Shown here: positions 23,895-37,100 of the stretch, piece by piece
How the letters are laid out: every line of letters begins with the position of its first letter
How positions within the stretch are numbered: the first letter of the stretch is position 1
NCBI GenBank assembly: GCA_002102555.1
Contig: MCFL01000006.1
Location: forward strand, 682,001 to 746,000
DNA: 64,000 bases
Direction: 5' to 3'
DNA from: Catenaria anguillulae PL171
Taxonomy: Eukaryota; Blastocladiomycota; Blastocladiomycetes; Blastocladiales; Catenariaceae
Position numbers and translations under genes: made by a program
The notes under the pieces: model-generated
Seen by the model: only the letters and a program-made list of their open reading frames with translations
What the model was told of the DNA's origin: nothing
Database searches by the model: none

Positions 23895-24788
23895 ATGAAG
23901 CACCTGACGACGCCCGCCGACTTCCACGCCTTCATCGACTCGTTCGACACGCTGCTCGCCGACATGGATGGGTGCATCCTGCTGGGCAACACGCTCATCC
24001 CTGGCGTCGACTCGACGCTGGCCTACCTGCGGTCGCTCGGCAAGCGCATCATCTTTGTGACCAACAACTCGTCAAAGTCGCGCGCCGCTTACGTGGCCAA
24101 GCTTTCGGGCATGGGCCTGCACGGCGTGACCGAGGACGAGATCTTTGGCTCGTCGTACGCCGCAGCATGCTACTTGGATGAAACGCAGTTCCCGCGCGAC
24201 AAGTATGTGTACATGCTCGGCCAAGAGGGCATGCAAGCCGAACTCGAGGCGCAAGGGTTCAAGACCTGCGGCGGGCTCGAGGACAAGGATATCAAGTTCA
24301 CGGGCATGGACGACCTGACGTCGATTCAGCCCGACCCAAAGGTTGGCGCCGTGCTGTGTGGATTTGATGGGTGGATCAACTACACCAAGCTGGCAAAGGC
24401 ACACACTTACTTGCAAGACCCCAATGTCAAATTTCTCGCCACAAACTCGGACTCGACCTACCCCGTTGGCTCGCGCACGTTTCCCGGATCCGGATCGCTG
24501 TACACGCCGCTCGTGGCGTCCACGGGCAGGCACCCGGTGGTCCTTGGCAAGCCCCACTCGACCATGCTCAAGGTCATTCTCGACAAGTATCATTTGAACC
24601 CGGAGCGCACGTGCATGGTTGGCGACCGCTTGGATACGGATATCTTGTTTGGCAAGAATGGTGGGTGCAAGACGCTCTTGGTCATGACGGGCGTGACAAA
24701 GGAGCACACCTTGATGAGTGAGGACAATAAGATTCGCCCCGATTTCGTGCTGCAGTCGTTGGGTGACTTGGCCGCGATTGCAAAGTGA
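23895..24788 (+). CDS. PHO13: Pho13-like 4-nitrophenylphosphatase / phosphoglycolate phosphatase
   Basis: An intact, intron-free protein of 297 residues of the HAD superfamily, class IIA. Motif I is LLADMDGCILLGNTLIPG, with the nucleophile Asp and the acid/base Asp two residues later. Motif II is IIFVTNNSSKSR, the motif III lysine is in VVLGKPHSTM, and motif IV is MVGDRLDTDILFGKNGGCKT. These enzymes dephosphorylate 2-phosphoglycolate and other toxic side products of glycolysis. Most relatives have D-C-D-G-V-L where this one has D-M-D-G-C-I. Length and order match the family. The ATG at 23895 is chosen because translation from it begins directly before the HAD core. A TATA-like GGATAAAAG sits about 75 bp upstream. 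Confidence 0.95.
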   Translation: MKHLTTPADFHAFIDSFDTLLADMDGCILLGNTLIPGVDSTLAYLRSLGKRIIFVTNNSSKSRAAYVAKLSGMGLHGVTEDEIFGSSYAAACYLDETQFPRDKYVYMLGQEGMQAELEAQGFKTCGGLEDKDIKFTGMDDLTSIQPDPKVGAVLCGFDGWINYTKLAKAHTYLQDPNVKFLATNSDSTYPVGSRTFPGSGSLYTPLVASTGRHPVVLGKPHSTMLKVILDKYHLNPERTCMVGDRLDTDILFGKNGGCKTLLVMTGVTKEHTLMSEDNKIRPDFVLQSLGDLAAIAK

Positions 24789-25278
24789 TTTGTTTCTTCC
24801 GTTTCCGTCATGGTCATTTCCTCTGTTTTTGCTTCATTGAACTGGGTTAGTCATATGTAGCTACCTTTATACTTGTCTTGTGCATGGACTTGAATGACCT
24901 CTGTTCAATTTGGTCAATGTGGTCTCAATGGGGGCAGAACATGGGCAGGCAAGTACTTATTCTCGAAAGAGTCTATCAGAAAATACATTAATGAGCAATA
25001 ACAATGCGTGGACAATTACAGAATACAGGTCAGTAGAAGTGAATCAAGGAAAAAGAAGAGGGAAAACGATTGCGTGGGATGGAGGGAAATATTGGGAAAG
25101 AGCGTGACGAGACAATAATGATAAGGCTGAGGGAGGCAATTGATTGATACAAAAAGGAAAGCAACAAACTCACACCAAAGACGAGCAAAAGAACCGGCGG
25201 CGCGGGAGTGACACTAGCGGAACGAAACGGATTGAAAAGCAGTATGGGGAGCGGAGGCCAATTGAAGTCGACGACACC
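24789..25278. other. Intergenic stretch
   Basis: Convergent 3' flanks of the phosphatase and RGS genes. A/T-rich; no gene seen. Confidence 0.5.
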
Positions 25279-27184
25279 TCACTTCTTCTTGCCAAACCCA
25301 AACAACTTCAACAACCCGCCTTTGCTGCTGCTCGAGCTGCCCTCACTCTTTGCCGCCGCGGCCTCGGCCAATGCCGCACGCTTTGCCGCCGCCTTGACCC
25401 GCTTCTTGTTCGAGTACAACTCTGCGGCAATGGCATCGGGCACCTCACCGTTGCAGCAGTACTCGACAAAGTGCGCAGCCTTGCGTCGAATCAGCCGCTG
25501 CGGCGACGCAAACTCGTCGTCACTATCGGACCCGCCATGCGACCCGCCGCTCGTCAATCCCATCTTGCGCATCGACTTTGTGGCAGCGGCCGTGCCCGAC
25601 CGCGGACTCGCATTGTGCGAGCTGGCAAGTGGGTACCGCTTGTTCAAGTGGCTCACTACATAGGCAATTGCCTGATTGAGGTCCATCACCGTGTACCCGA
25701 GCGTGCCCGCAGAGGCGCCCATGGCCGACCCAGACCCTGTGGACATGGTCGATGAGGTTTGCGTGCGGTTCGAGTGGGCGTGGATGAGCCCGCGCCACAC
25801 GGGGCCCTTTTTGAATGCAATCCAGGATTCCTCCAGCATGGTCATGACGCCCTCGCGCACCGCTTCAAAGCACGCAACAGGGTCAGACATGCCCCAGGCT
25901 TGCAGGGCGGCCAGGCGCTTGGGTTCGGGCAGGTTGAGTTCGAGCGGGGCAGACCCCGCGAGGTACGTATCAAAGACGACGGCGGGTGCGTTTGGAAGAT
26001 GATGACATCAAGAAGGAAAAACTACATTGCGGTTGATAATAGGATGCGACGACGTTAGTGAAATGAGCCTCAAGAAAATGAGGGTTGAGGGATTGGGAAG
26101 TGGAATTCAAGGTTGGGTAGATGGATGGATGAATGGAGTGTAGAGCACAACGCAGGCAGTGCACCGTTTTCGGCCAAGTGGGGCGGAGAAACGTGGGTAA
26201 TGCAAAAAAATGCGGTACAGCGCATCGATGGTATGATCGGCGATGAATCATTTCGAAAATGAAATGAAGAAATGAAATTGGAAAAAGTCATCAGATGTTT
26301 GCGGTTTGTGGAGGAAACGTTTGGTGCGGTGGCCAAAGCCCAAGATGGGAACCACTGGCATCGAGTCCCAACTTCCGCCACCGTTGGCGCGGGCTGGGAA
26401 GCAACGACCCCGGACAGGTCTGCTTCGGACGGAGTTCGAGGCGGCAACAGAGGCGAAAGAGGAGGTGGTGAAGGTGAGGGTAAGTCATGAATCATGGGAA
26501 GCAACGGACCAGATTCTCTGGTGCAAACGTGTCAATGTGGTGTCCCAGGAAGTAGCAAAGCGGGATGCGAGACACGAGCAACTTTTGCAAACCAGCGGCC
26601 TGACAATCGGCAATGCTGACATCTGGGAACTCAATGTGGCCGAGTTCCGCAAATGCCGACGGGTCCATCGAACCACTGTCCGAACCAATCGCCGACGCGG
26701 TTTGCTGGTGCGGTTGCTGCTGGTCGGCGGGTAATGTGGCTGCATCGACCGGCGGCATCCTTGGCACGTCCTCCTCGTGGGCGCGCGACATGGCCGGTAT
26801 GGGCGGTGGTGCGGTTTGATTCATGGACTGCTGTTGTGAAGCGGCGGCGGCGGCTGCAGCGGCACCTGCGCTGTTGGGATGTGGTGAGGGCTGGCCCTGG
26901 TAGAACTGGACCATGAGCTCGGTTGCCGACATCGTGTTGCGAGGCGATGGAGGCACGACAATGTTGCCGCCGCCCATGTCTGTGGCGGACGTTGGAGTAC
27001 GCGGCGTCTTTCCCGACTTTGGGCCGTTGGACTTGAACGACATGGGCTTGAGTGACAGAGCCTCCGGCCGGCTCTTGCGCGCGCCTGCGCCAGCGGATGA
27101 GGTACGGGTCGCGGCGGGCTGTGGCGATGTGAGTTGTGGCATGGCGGCGGATGCGTATGGCGGTGATGAGGGAGACTCGGACAT
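25279..27184 (-). CDS. RGS-domain regulator of G-protein signalling
   Basis: Two exons. The first (27184 to 26510) encodes a Ser/Pro/Ala-rich region, then the start of an RGS domain: VSRIPLCYFLGHHIDTFAPENL. After an intron at 26022-26509 the second begins FFLLDVIIF, continues DTYLAGSAPLELNLPEPKR and CFEAVREGVMTMLEESWIAF, and ends in a basic tail (LLKLFGFGKKK). This order (bundle helices around 'ENLLFFL', then the 'A-P-L-E-L-N-(I/L)' turn, then 'F..A...V...LEE') is that of fungal RGS proteins, which accelerate GTP hydrolysis by G-alpha subunits and desensitise receptors. One same-sense frame change near 25985 lies between FQTHP and VVFDTYL. The intron (488 nt) is several times longer than others here. 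A Gly/Ser-rich insertion sits inside the last part of the domain. Start at the first ATG of the open frame that precedes the low-complexity region. Confidence 0.78.
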
Positions 27185-30100
27185 GGAGAAGGTGCGAGGT
27201 TTGCGAAAAAGTGGTAGCAGAGAGCAGAGAGCAGAGAGAAGGGACCGTTGGCAGATTAAGTAGGCAAAGATGCAAATGCGTGCAGCGAGTGCATCAAACG
27301 AAAACGATGGATGGGTGATGACGGCGATGGCCGAATTGAAATGGCAAGCGAGGCGATGCAGAAATGGATACACTGTCGAGGTACAACGACGAGTGGTGGA
27401 TGCGTGTATTCTTGGAAGGGTCCCGGTGGCCTGGCGGAATGCAATTGAAAAGAGGGGCAGTGCAAGTTGTTGTTGGAACACAGCAAAGGCAAGGAAAATT
27501 GAACACAGAGGCTGAGTGTGGAGAGGGGTTGGACGCGAATCTTGGACACGCAGACGGCTTGGATGACGGCGGCCTCCAGATTCCTACAACGTATAAGTAA
27601 AGCGGCAGCGTCTGACAGGCCAAGAGCGGAAATTTTCAACAGGGCCGTGCTGTGGATAAATTTCCGAATGGCCGGTGCTAAAGGACCATGTCCTTATGAC
27701 AGCTGCAGTGGGAATCCAACTTGCCGAAGTAAGTTTAACTTACACGTTGGAGCAATGGAGCTAAAAACAGCACTGATTGCGTATTCCAGTGGGTATTGCG
27801 CGTCTGTTTTCATTGGCCACTCCAAACCAAAACCGAACATTTGTGGCTTGGTTGAGCTTAACTTCCCATGAGCCATCGATAATCGGCTTCCACCTGCTCT
27901 TCACCAGTGTCATCCTCATTCCACCAGAATCTGACTGCTTAGGTGAGTACCAATGGGATGGCTGAGTGGGAGCTTCAGAGGCCGTCTGGATTGCCTCTCG
28001 CCGTGCACGTTGGTTTCATTTCCTTCCTGTGGTCTGTCCTCAGGGACAAACACCGTTTTGACCATTGGTTTATGCAGGAGGAAGTTGGTCGACCATGGCC
28101 AACGGCCTCGTAAGCTTGGAGTCAGAGACCGTCACGCTTGTACAGTCCACATGTTCGACCTGGCTGGATAATGTGACTCGCCTTCAAGCCTCAATCGTGA
28201 TTGCGGGATGGGTTCGATGCGAAATTGTTCTGTGGGCTTGGGAACCTGTGCATCGTTCACGTCAAAGGCCCAGTCACGACTCAGTAAAGCAAGGAAACGC
28301 TTTCAGTCTCAATGTCGTCAAGAGTATTTCCTGAATGTGCATCCAACGCGGGACAAAGTGGATGGGACATGGACCGTCACCGCCGTTCCTGTTCACCGGG
28401 TCTCACTTGTACGTCTCATCGTCTCCCACAAAATGGAGAGGATGACGATGGGTACGGCATGCACTCGGAGCGAGCCAGGCGAGCAGGACAACCCCCAGTT
28501 CCCAGTCGCCTCAAGAATTCACCACCAGAAATCATGTTCTTCAATTCTCGGTGTTCAAATTCCGCGGCCATTGGATTACATATCATTATTGGATAGGCTA
28601 ACGGGATCGTGGAGCTGCCGGTCTGTTTCTTGAGTGCAAAATAGATACGTCAACAAAAAGGCGGCCAAACTAATGTATTTGCTATTACCCCACAGCCCCT
28701 CCCGAGTGTGCCTGAACCTTTGTTCTTCTCCTGGTTGGAAAGCTTGGTTGATCCGCTTCAAAGGTCACCAGTCTCGTCTCATAAGTCTCGTTACCTTGGG
28801 CCAGTATGCAGTCACCCGTCCACTTTCAGGATGTACGGGCGACTCATCCACTTCGGTTCGAGTGAGAGTATCTTTGGGCTTGGGGCTCTGTCCTCCGGTT
28901 TGACCTGGTAATTCAACCTGTGTGGGAAAAGTTGGAGAGCCAAAACGCGTGGTTCGTTGCTCAATCGTCCGACTGGCTCCAAAACGTGTTTTTCTTCGGA
29001 CGTGGCAAACGCACCCAAGTAAATAGGTACGTGATAAGGCAGGCCTTGGGGTGCTCGGTAACATGATATCGATGTACTTGAGCCAACAGCAATAATAGCA
29101 ATGGAGCATTATTGTCATTTATCCACTGTCGTCACATCTTTCATCATCCCATTTTCCCGCCCATGGCCGCCTCAAGCAAATGTGTGGTGTGAGGTCCGCC
29201 CGATGCGATCGGCGCACCGTTTGATGACTGGAGGTGAGAGGCAGGTGAGGATGGTCACAAATTTCCAAGCGCTTACATATTGTCCATACTAGCAGCAGTC
29301 ATTGCGGATGAGGAAACGCAACAAATCACTTGCAAACTTGCTGCATTTTCCCCTGGACTCCATCACACATGTCCTATCGCTGCTCACATCACATCCCATC
29401 GACAACCCCGTGAACCCCTCAACCGCCCAATCGCCAGCTGAACTCGCCGCCACGCTCGCTCACATTTCAAAACGGAAGGTCACCCATCGCCAATTTCGCC
29501 TGTTGCTTGGACCCCGCATTTTCATCGCTCCCTCGTCAGCACTTTTTCTCTCGCGTGCACATTGACTCGGATCAGCCATTAGCGCAGTGCTCTTGGACAT
29601 CACCCCTGTGACTTGGATTCTTTGATCGGCGGCTGCTCTCAAGTTGAGCTGGTATGTGCCTCCGTTTCTTTATTCACAAGTTCTCCGTTGAGCCAAGGCT
29701 TCGACGCGCACGGCGACATGCTTGTGCGAGTGCCAAGCCGTGTCATATCGGTTGTTTGATCGAATGAGCGCTTCATTTTGACACTCTGTGCACTCGCAAA
29801 CGGTCAGCACTGCCAGAATACGAGAAGGCATCAGGATATGAGTGTATTCACGTTTCCCTTTCCCATTCGTTATTCTCTCTCTTTGTCTGTGTGTATATGT
29901 ATCATGAACGCTACGCTTTGCCCACACTTGTCTCCAGCCAATTCATGGTAAGCGAACAGCGTGTTTGGTTCTGATTCTTCTTCGTGCCGTCGACGTCGCC
30001 GTCACTGTCACATCCGCCCATTCATTCACTCTCGGTTTCCCGCCGACACGGTGCATTCCAGCGTACCTTCGGGTCATTGCCGCCCTTTGAATCGCGTCCC

Positions 30101-30375
30101 CGACCGACCATCCATCCATTGGCATTTTTCCACGGTTTGCCACCAGCGTGCTCCGACCAGCCATTGGCATGCTGCTCGGATCTATACGCACGCATCTTGA
30201 CATTTCGCTCCTGGTACTGCCTGGACCTCCTCGGCCACCGTAAGTTGGCCACAATCTCACCACTGTAGCCGCCTCCCTCACTACTTCTATTCCAGTGCTC
30301 GATTCCTTCACACTGGCCACCCGGTTGACCGGCCCATTCGTCTCTCCTGCCGTATTCTTTGAAACCAGTGCCATC
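27185..30375. other. Largest gap: about 3.2 kb without a convincing gene
   Basis: Contains the 5' flank of the RGS gene and that of KCS1. Open frames here are short, differ in base use from the real genes and match no family I know. I see no tRNA, no repeat array and no transposon end. A regulatory region or a non-coding transcript is possible but nothing in the sequence shows it. Confidence 0.4.
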
Positions 30376-33300
30376 ATGGCTGACCCCTCGCTCGTCCATC
30401 GCGTCGGAGCAGTCCCGTCGTCCATATCAGCTGCTGCGTCTCCGGGGACCGTAGCAGCGGAGCCAATCGTCGCCGTAAACATTTCGAGCGCACTCGAGAA
30501 TGTTGCTTCGTCATCACCCGTTCCTACTTCGGTCACCTCACCACTCTCGGGCACTCATGTTTCCTTTTCTTCCGCCAACCAGGTTCTCCGGCTGGTCCCG
30601 GCGGCTGATGCAAATGCTCTTGGTTCGGAATCGTCGACGTTGGATCCAAACGCATCCACAACAGCCATTCACGATGTGTCTGATTCCATCCATGGGTCGC
30701 TGAGCAGCTTCCGGACGGCGCAAGCGTCCGTGGGCACGTCGTCCGCATCGCTACCTAGACCACACGATTCATCATTTGCAGACCCAGACGCCGACTCTGC
30801 CAATGCTCCGACAGATGCGGCCAGTGCAGGCCCTGCACTTGCGGGGGTCCCTCCAAAAGATCCCGTGCTCCAGCCTTCTGCGCCTTTGGCGAGCACAACG
30901 TCCGCGATCCCTCAAACCCCGCCAAAGCAACATCACTGTGCTCCCACCACACGAAGCAACCACGACAACTTGGCTTCCCATGCAGGGCTCATCTCAAACC
31001 CATCCTCGTCGTCTCGTCACCATCGCTCTCCGTCAGGCACCCAACCCACATCTTCAGTCACGCCCGATTCCGCTGGCGCGGCGTCACTCGCGTCTTCGAC
31101 CTCGCTTCACAGCAATTTTCCGCCCGTTTCTTCGGATCTTCAGCAATCAAATGGTGCCAGCGACGTGGGCAGCATGAGCGGGGGCGCGCCAGACTCGGAC
31201 AATGGCGACGCAGGCGGCCACGGGCAGACCGTCTTCTCATTAACGCCATTTGCCAACCAGGTCGGTGGTCATGCTCCATTTTTGCGCTTGTCGGATCGCA
31301 CCGTGTGCAAGCCGCTCAACGATGCTGAGCGTCTGTTCTACGAATCACTCGATTCCCGCGCACCCAAGCTCAAGCAGTTTGTCCCGGCGTATTTTGGGGT
31401 TATCAACGTGTCCATGACTCCCGCATTTGCATCACCTCAGCCGTCGGCACATGCTGTTGAGCCATCAACGCCTGTTGCCAATCAATCGCCAAGTTTGTCA
31501 ACCTTGTCACCCATGGCTGCATTACCGCCGGCCATGAACTCGACGAGCAGTGAAAACGGTGGCGTTGGCACAAGGGCGACTTGTTCACCAGCGCCTTCAC
31601 CGGCTCCATCACCCATGCCGACACCCAACGAACGAGCGACTCCTCCCCAGTTTGAGACTTTGGTCAACTCGTCACCATCTCGCGGTCGTAACCCGGTTTC
31701 AGCCAATTCACCGCCTGGAACGCCGAGTCCGTCGCGCACTGTTCGACATTGCGCAACAGAGTCCGATTTGCCAAGTCACCCTCTCGGCCCAGGCATCGGT
31801 GGAGCCCTCGGCAGCGGAATTGAAGCTGCCACGCACGCACAGCCGCGGTCGTCGAGCCCGAGCACAAGCAGTCCGCTCGCCGGTCCTAGCTCGACGGCCC
31901 AATCTGGGTCAGGGTCCACACACACTCACCAAGCAAGGCAAGTCGACGAGGTCATGCCCGGTCTCCCAGTGACAGTTCCGCCGCGCGCCATGGTCCGGCG
32001 CGCCGCAAATGGCAGTTGCTTTCACAACCAGTACCCCGCTGGCCGGCTCGCTCTTCAATGCCTTGTCGTCGTCGGATCGCAGATACTCGACGTCTACGAT
32101 TGCGTCCGTGTCTTCCTCGCTCCACTCTCTCACTCCGACCACAAATTCAATTACCCAGTCGACCAATATTCCCGCGTCAACCGCGTCCCCGCTCGCTCAC
32201 TCATCTTCCGCCTCGTCGTCCACATCGCACCTCCGTGGGTCTGGTGGCGTCGACATTTTCCAAATGGACGAGGTAGCCGAAGACGACGAATCGGATCCAC
32301 AAACCGGTGGAGCGGGCCGCAGCTCAGGCTCTGGCTCGGGCCGCCCACGGTCTTCCTCGTCGCGGTCGTCAAGATCGCCGTCGCCACTTGGCGTTGTCTC
32401 GGCACCCGTCAGCCCCCTGGTTGGTGCCACGATGATTCCGTCGGCATTACGGTCGCCGTCAGTTGCGGCATCACCTGCGCTGGCGTCGTCAACGCCGACG
32501 TATTCGTCAAACACGACCAATCCGTGGGCGTTGCATTGTTTGACCAAGATGTCGTCGCAGTTGCAGCTAGCCGCGCTGGCGAACAGCTCGACCAGTGGAT
32601 CCGGTGAATTGGCGGATAGTGTGGCGCAGGCAGAAGTGGAAAAGGGAGAGGAAGGGGGTGAAATGGATGCAGGAAGTCATACGTCAATGGATCCTCCGGC
32701 GGTACATGGACTTGGTCCGCCGAAACCGCCACACTCAAGCTCATCGGCTACTTCGTCCACATCTCTGGTCACCACTACGGCAGCCTCAACATCCACCCTT
32801 GATCCTCGCCACTTGGACCTTCAGCAATTGCATCCGTCAAGCGCGACTCCCCCAATCGTCACTTTTTCGCTCCCTCCGCCGCCGCCAACACTCAACACGC
32901 AGTTCATTGTGCTCGAGGACTTGACGGCTGCCCTTAGTCATCCTTGCATTTTGGACTTGAAGATGGGCACTCGGCAGCATGGTGTTTTTGCCTCGGACGC
33001 AAAGCGTCGGTCCCAAGAGCGCAAGTGTGCGGCCACCACTTCAAAGAAATTGGGCGTTCGGATCTGTGGCATGCAGGTGTATAAGCGGGATGTGAGGTCA
33101 TATATGTATCAGGTACGCAATCCGCGTTCATGTTCCGTTATTGTTTCGTTTATTGACTCAATTATTCCACACGTTGCAGGACAAGTACTTTGGTCGCGAA
33201 CTCCCTCCCAGTGCTCTTCTGCGCACCCTCACCGGCTTTCTCGACGACGGCATTGTGATTCGCACCGAGTGCATTCCGCGCATTTTGTCTCGTCTGCGCG

Positions 33301-33746
33301 AGCTTGCCAAGGTCGTCGCCGAGCTCGACAACTTTCGCTTCTACGCCTCTTCCCTCCTGCTGCTTTACGACGGCGGCGCCGAGCCCACCATTGCCGTAAC
33401 ATCGCCTCCGCCGTCGCCTCTGCACAACCACCCGTCCAGCGTCAACGCCTGGTGCGACATTCGCATCATCGACTTTGCCAATTGTGTGACAGAGGCACGC
33501 GCGTACCGCGCAGCAGCACGCAAGCGGTTGATTCCGTATCCGCCGACGACGGACGGGCCCGACCAGGGGTATTTGCTTGGGCTTCGCAACTTGATTCGAG
33601 GATTCGACTTGATTGCACGTGTATTTGCAGACGGGAGAGCGACACGGGCAGACATCATGCAGCGCATGCAGGTGTTGGATGAGCAGGTCGAGAAGGGATT
33701 GTTTGAGCTGTCGGACGTTGGTGGTGGGGTGCCGGTTCCATGGTGA
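30376..33746 (+). CDS. KCS1: Inositol hexakisphosphate kinase (Kcs1/IP6K)
   Basis: About 1,100 residues with the kinase in pieces between long disordered Ser/Thr/Pro segments. An N-lobe fragment ([51 protein letters not shown]) is followed by about 450 low-complexity residues. Then come the catalytic segments: [15 protein letters not shown] (the PxxxDxKxG motif that binds inositol phosphate), [15 protein letters not shown] and IRIIDFANC (metal-binding Asp). The enzyme makes the pyrophosphate 5-InsP7 from InsP6, a signal for phosphate and energy status. One intron at 33113-33179. A frame change of the opposite sense to the others in this window occurs near 31990 in the low-complexity region; two lost bases or one extra base would explain it, and I found no intron there of suitable length. 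Start at the first ATG, though upstream sequence is also open. Confidence 0.88.
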
Positions 33747-34135
33747 GGGAAGGCGTGGGAGCTGGTCGCGCGCGTTTTGCGCATGTCGGATGGGTCGCGC
33801 CCACTGCTCCCCTGTGCTTTCGCCATGTATCGCCTGTGACATTGACGCACTCTTCTTTCATAACCATTTCATGACGTTGATTCTTATTTATCAATCTTTG
33901 GATCCTTGAGACTTGGAGGCGGCCTCCCTGCTTGATGTGGTTTGTTGCAATTGCAATCTTTCTTGTTGCTGTGTTGTTGTTGCCTGGTTTTGCCTCTCTT
34001 TGGCAGTGTCGTTCATGATGTGTTTTTGAATAATTGTACATATACACCCCGCATTAAAGCCCGAACCTTGACAATTTGCCTGCCACCACATCTTGATTTG
34101 GCAGGGTACACTACACTTATCCGTCACCCATTTTG
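33747..34135. other. Intergenic stretch
   Basis: Convergent 3' flanks of KCS1 and the DUF6604-like gene. A T-rich segment follows 33930; no gene seen. Confidence 0.5.
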
Positions 34136-37100
34136 CTAATCGCCTCCTGGTCCCGTGCACCATATCAACACGAACGTGCGACACTCTTCCAGAATCCCGC
34201 GAGCCCATAGCCTCTCACGCACCGGATCTGCAATCCCTTTGGCCATCAACACATGGTCGTGCTCGCCAAACAATCGCACCAAGTGCCAAATGACCATCAC
34301 AAGCTGATCTTCCAGCGGCACATTCGTTTTCGGAACCGCACCCCGCCCACGACCGGATTGGTCCCACTTACTCACACGTTGCCACACCTTGTCGCACAAC
34401 CACCTCAAAGCCTTCACAGCCTGCGCATGCAGCAACAAGTAATTGAACCTCAACTGCTCCTCGCAATACTCGTGGACCTGATTGCGAAACTTGACCAAAA
34501 ACTCGACCAACGGATAGGGCGAATTTCGCGACGGCTTGTTCCCCGACGGGAGCGGTTCGTCGGATGGCGCTCAGTCCACCAAATGAGTGCCATGTCCAAG
34601 TACTTGCTGAGCTGCTTGGGCGTTGCGGGGCCAGAATGCGAGTCTGCATGCCGCCGAAGGTCCATCTTGAGCAGCCGCGACCACAACCAGCTTTCGCCAA
34701 GGTTGAGGCGCGACGAGCTGTAAAATAGCTCCTCCAATGCCCACCTGTCTGCCTTGGTTCCCGAGATGGCCCGGCGTGGTAAAGCGCCATACGTGATGGT
34801 CAGATTTGTCCACAGGGCCCGCACGTCCGCGGGCGTCCGCCCAACAAACATCTTGTCGGATCCAATCACGACATGAATCAGCTCTTCCATGAGCGGCCAG
34901 CACGCAGCCTTGCCTTGTCCAACGTCGACGCCCATCAACTCCATCAGCCGGTACATGTACACGCACGCATGCACGCAACCCGACTCGTCGGCCAAGCCTG
35001 TGGCCGTGGCATGCAGGGCATAGTGCAAATCTGCCAAGTGAATGCCGGCTAGCCACGGGTGCAACTGGAGAAGCGCTGTCATCTTTTTGCGATCTGCGGG
35101 CAGGTGCCACGTATCCCATTTCCGGCATGCGTCCTCGTTGCCCAGCCACAGCATGTTGCGAAACATGAGCAATTCGATCGACTTATTGACGCCAAGTGTC
35201 CTAGACCGATTGCTCGTTGGAATCGCGGATTGCATGGCAAGGATTTGCTGCAGGGCGAAAAGGTATTGGTTGCATGCGGGCCCGTAGGTGCGCATGATGT
35301 TGCGATGCGGTTGCCCTGAAGGAGGAGAGGACGAGGGCGACGAAGTTGGCTTGTGCGGCAAATGTTTGTCAAGGATATCGGCGATATCGAGGTAGGTTTG
35401 GAGAATGAACAGATCGGGTGGTGGGATGTTTACGGGTGTCGTTAAATAGAGCACGTTGTACGGCGTAGAGTCAGAGCAATAGAGCGATTCGATGGTTTCG
35501 AGGGCCGATTTGACGTGGTCGAACATGGAGCGGAGCACCGCCTTGGCACTGGATGGGTGAAAAGAATCATTTTGTGAGCAGCGCGAGTAAACGGAAGGCA
35601 CTCTTGGCAGGTGCGGGATTCGAAGGAGGTACTGGATCATACATGGAGAGGCCGAGCTGTTGATACGCCGTCGCCAACTCACGCAACCGGCGAGACCAAA
35701 CAAACATGGCTTTGACTTGCTCATCGGGCCAGTCCGACGGCACGTCATGCGTGATCGAAATGGACGGGAAGGCCTTGTAGGACGCCAGATACGGGAGCAA
35801 TGTGCGGATCACCTCGACTAATGCCACCTGCGTCAACTCGGCCATCTCCCACGAGACTTCATAAAACACCTTGTAGTTGACCCTGTTGCCGACCTTGGAG
35901 GACCACGCAGGTTGCTCATTGTGCTCGCACATCTTTTCAAACAAGCGCACAGCGTACTTGTAATGATTGGCCTTGATCAAGGGGCACAACTCGACTTGGG
36001 ATTCGTAAGCGGCCTGCATTCGGTCTGCCGCAACGCACGTGTACAAGCTGGCCGCTTCGAGAGCAATTTCACCCAAGGCATACCGACGCCACGTGTCTTG
36101 AACCATTTTGCGCGTGCAGCTGAGCAGGAACAGGTAGTCGATATAGGCCATCAGAATCTCGTCCTCGTCGTCTTCCACTGCGTGCTTGACCCGGTACACT
36201 TTCCTGGGACTGGGTGTGCGGACGCGAGATCCAGTCGGCGTCTTGGTTCTGGTGGGCTGCTTGTTGGTCAATCCCTCTTCGACCAGCGAGTACACGGCGT
36301 CCCAAGCTTGCGAGTCGTCGTCCTCGTCTCCTACGTTTTTGGCTTCGCCTTCCTCGTCGAGGGCGTGATCGTCCACGGCCAGCGCGGCAAAGCGGCTTTG
36401 AAGCAGCTCCACGCCCGACTCGGGTGCCGCCGGAGCACTTGGCGATGAAGCCCGGCCACGGGAGCCGACGCGCGGTGCCAAGATGGTTACAACACTTTCG
36501 AGGACTGAAATGAAGTGGACGTGGGACCGATCGCTTTTTTCCTTTTCGGGGGTCGACACTTGAGCAGAATCAGAGCGGAACCAGTCGCTGCAGTACCGGC
36601 GGTAGTGAATGGCACGGCACGCCCAGTCAATGACCCGATGCGGGACCGATACGACTGGTTTGGTCGAGTCGGCAATGAAGCGAGCGGCCGGGATAAACTG
36701 CGATGCAGGCATGGTCGCAGCCACGACCTCGGGAACTTGAGGGTCTTCCCGACCGCTTGTGATTAGGGCGGATTTCGCGGTCAGCGGTGTTGCAGGCTCG
36801 GTAGGATTGCCTGCAGCCGCGGCCTTGCGCGCCTTGCCCTTGAGCCGTCCGCCGCCGCCGTTGCTCGCCGCAGTCGCTGTGGTGGACGTTCTGTCAGCAG
36901 TTTGGCTAAACTTAAAGCCAAGCGACGTGGCTGTTTCGCAAAGCCATGCGGCCAGGCGCTCGCTGTCCATCTTGTATAGCTTGTAGCACTCGAAAAGGGA
37001 GGGAGGGAGCTTTGGGCCAGCGCTTGCGGTCCCTGCGCCTGCGCCGAAACCGAGGGTAAGCGCGGGTGAGGTTGCTGAGGAGGGCGGGCTTCCTAGCATG

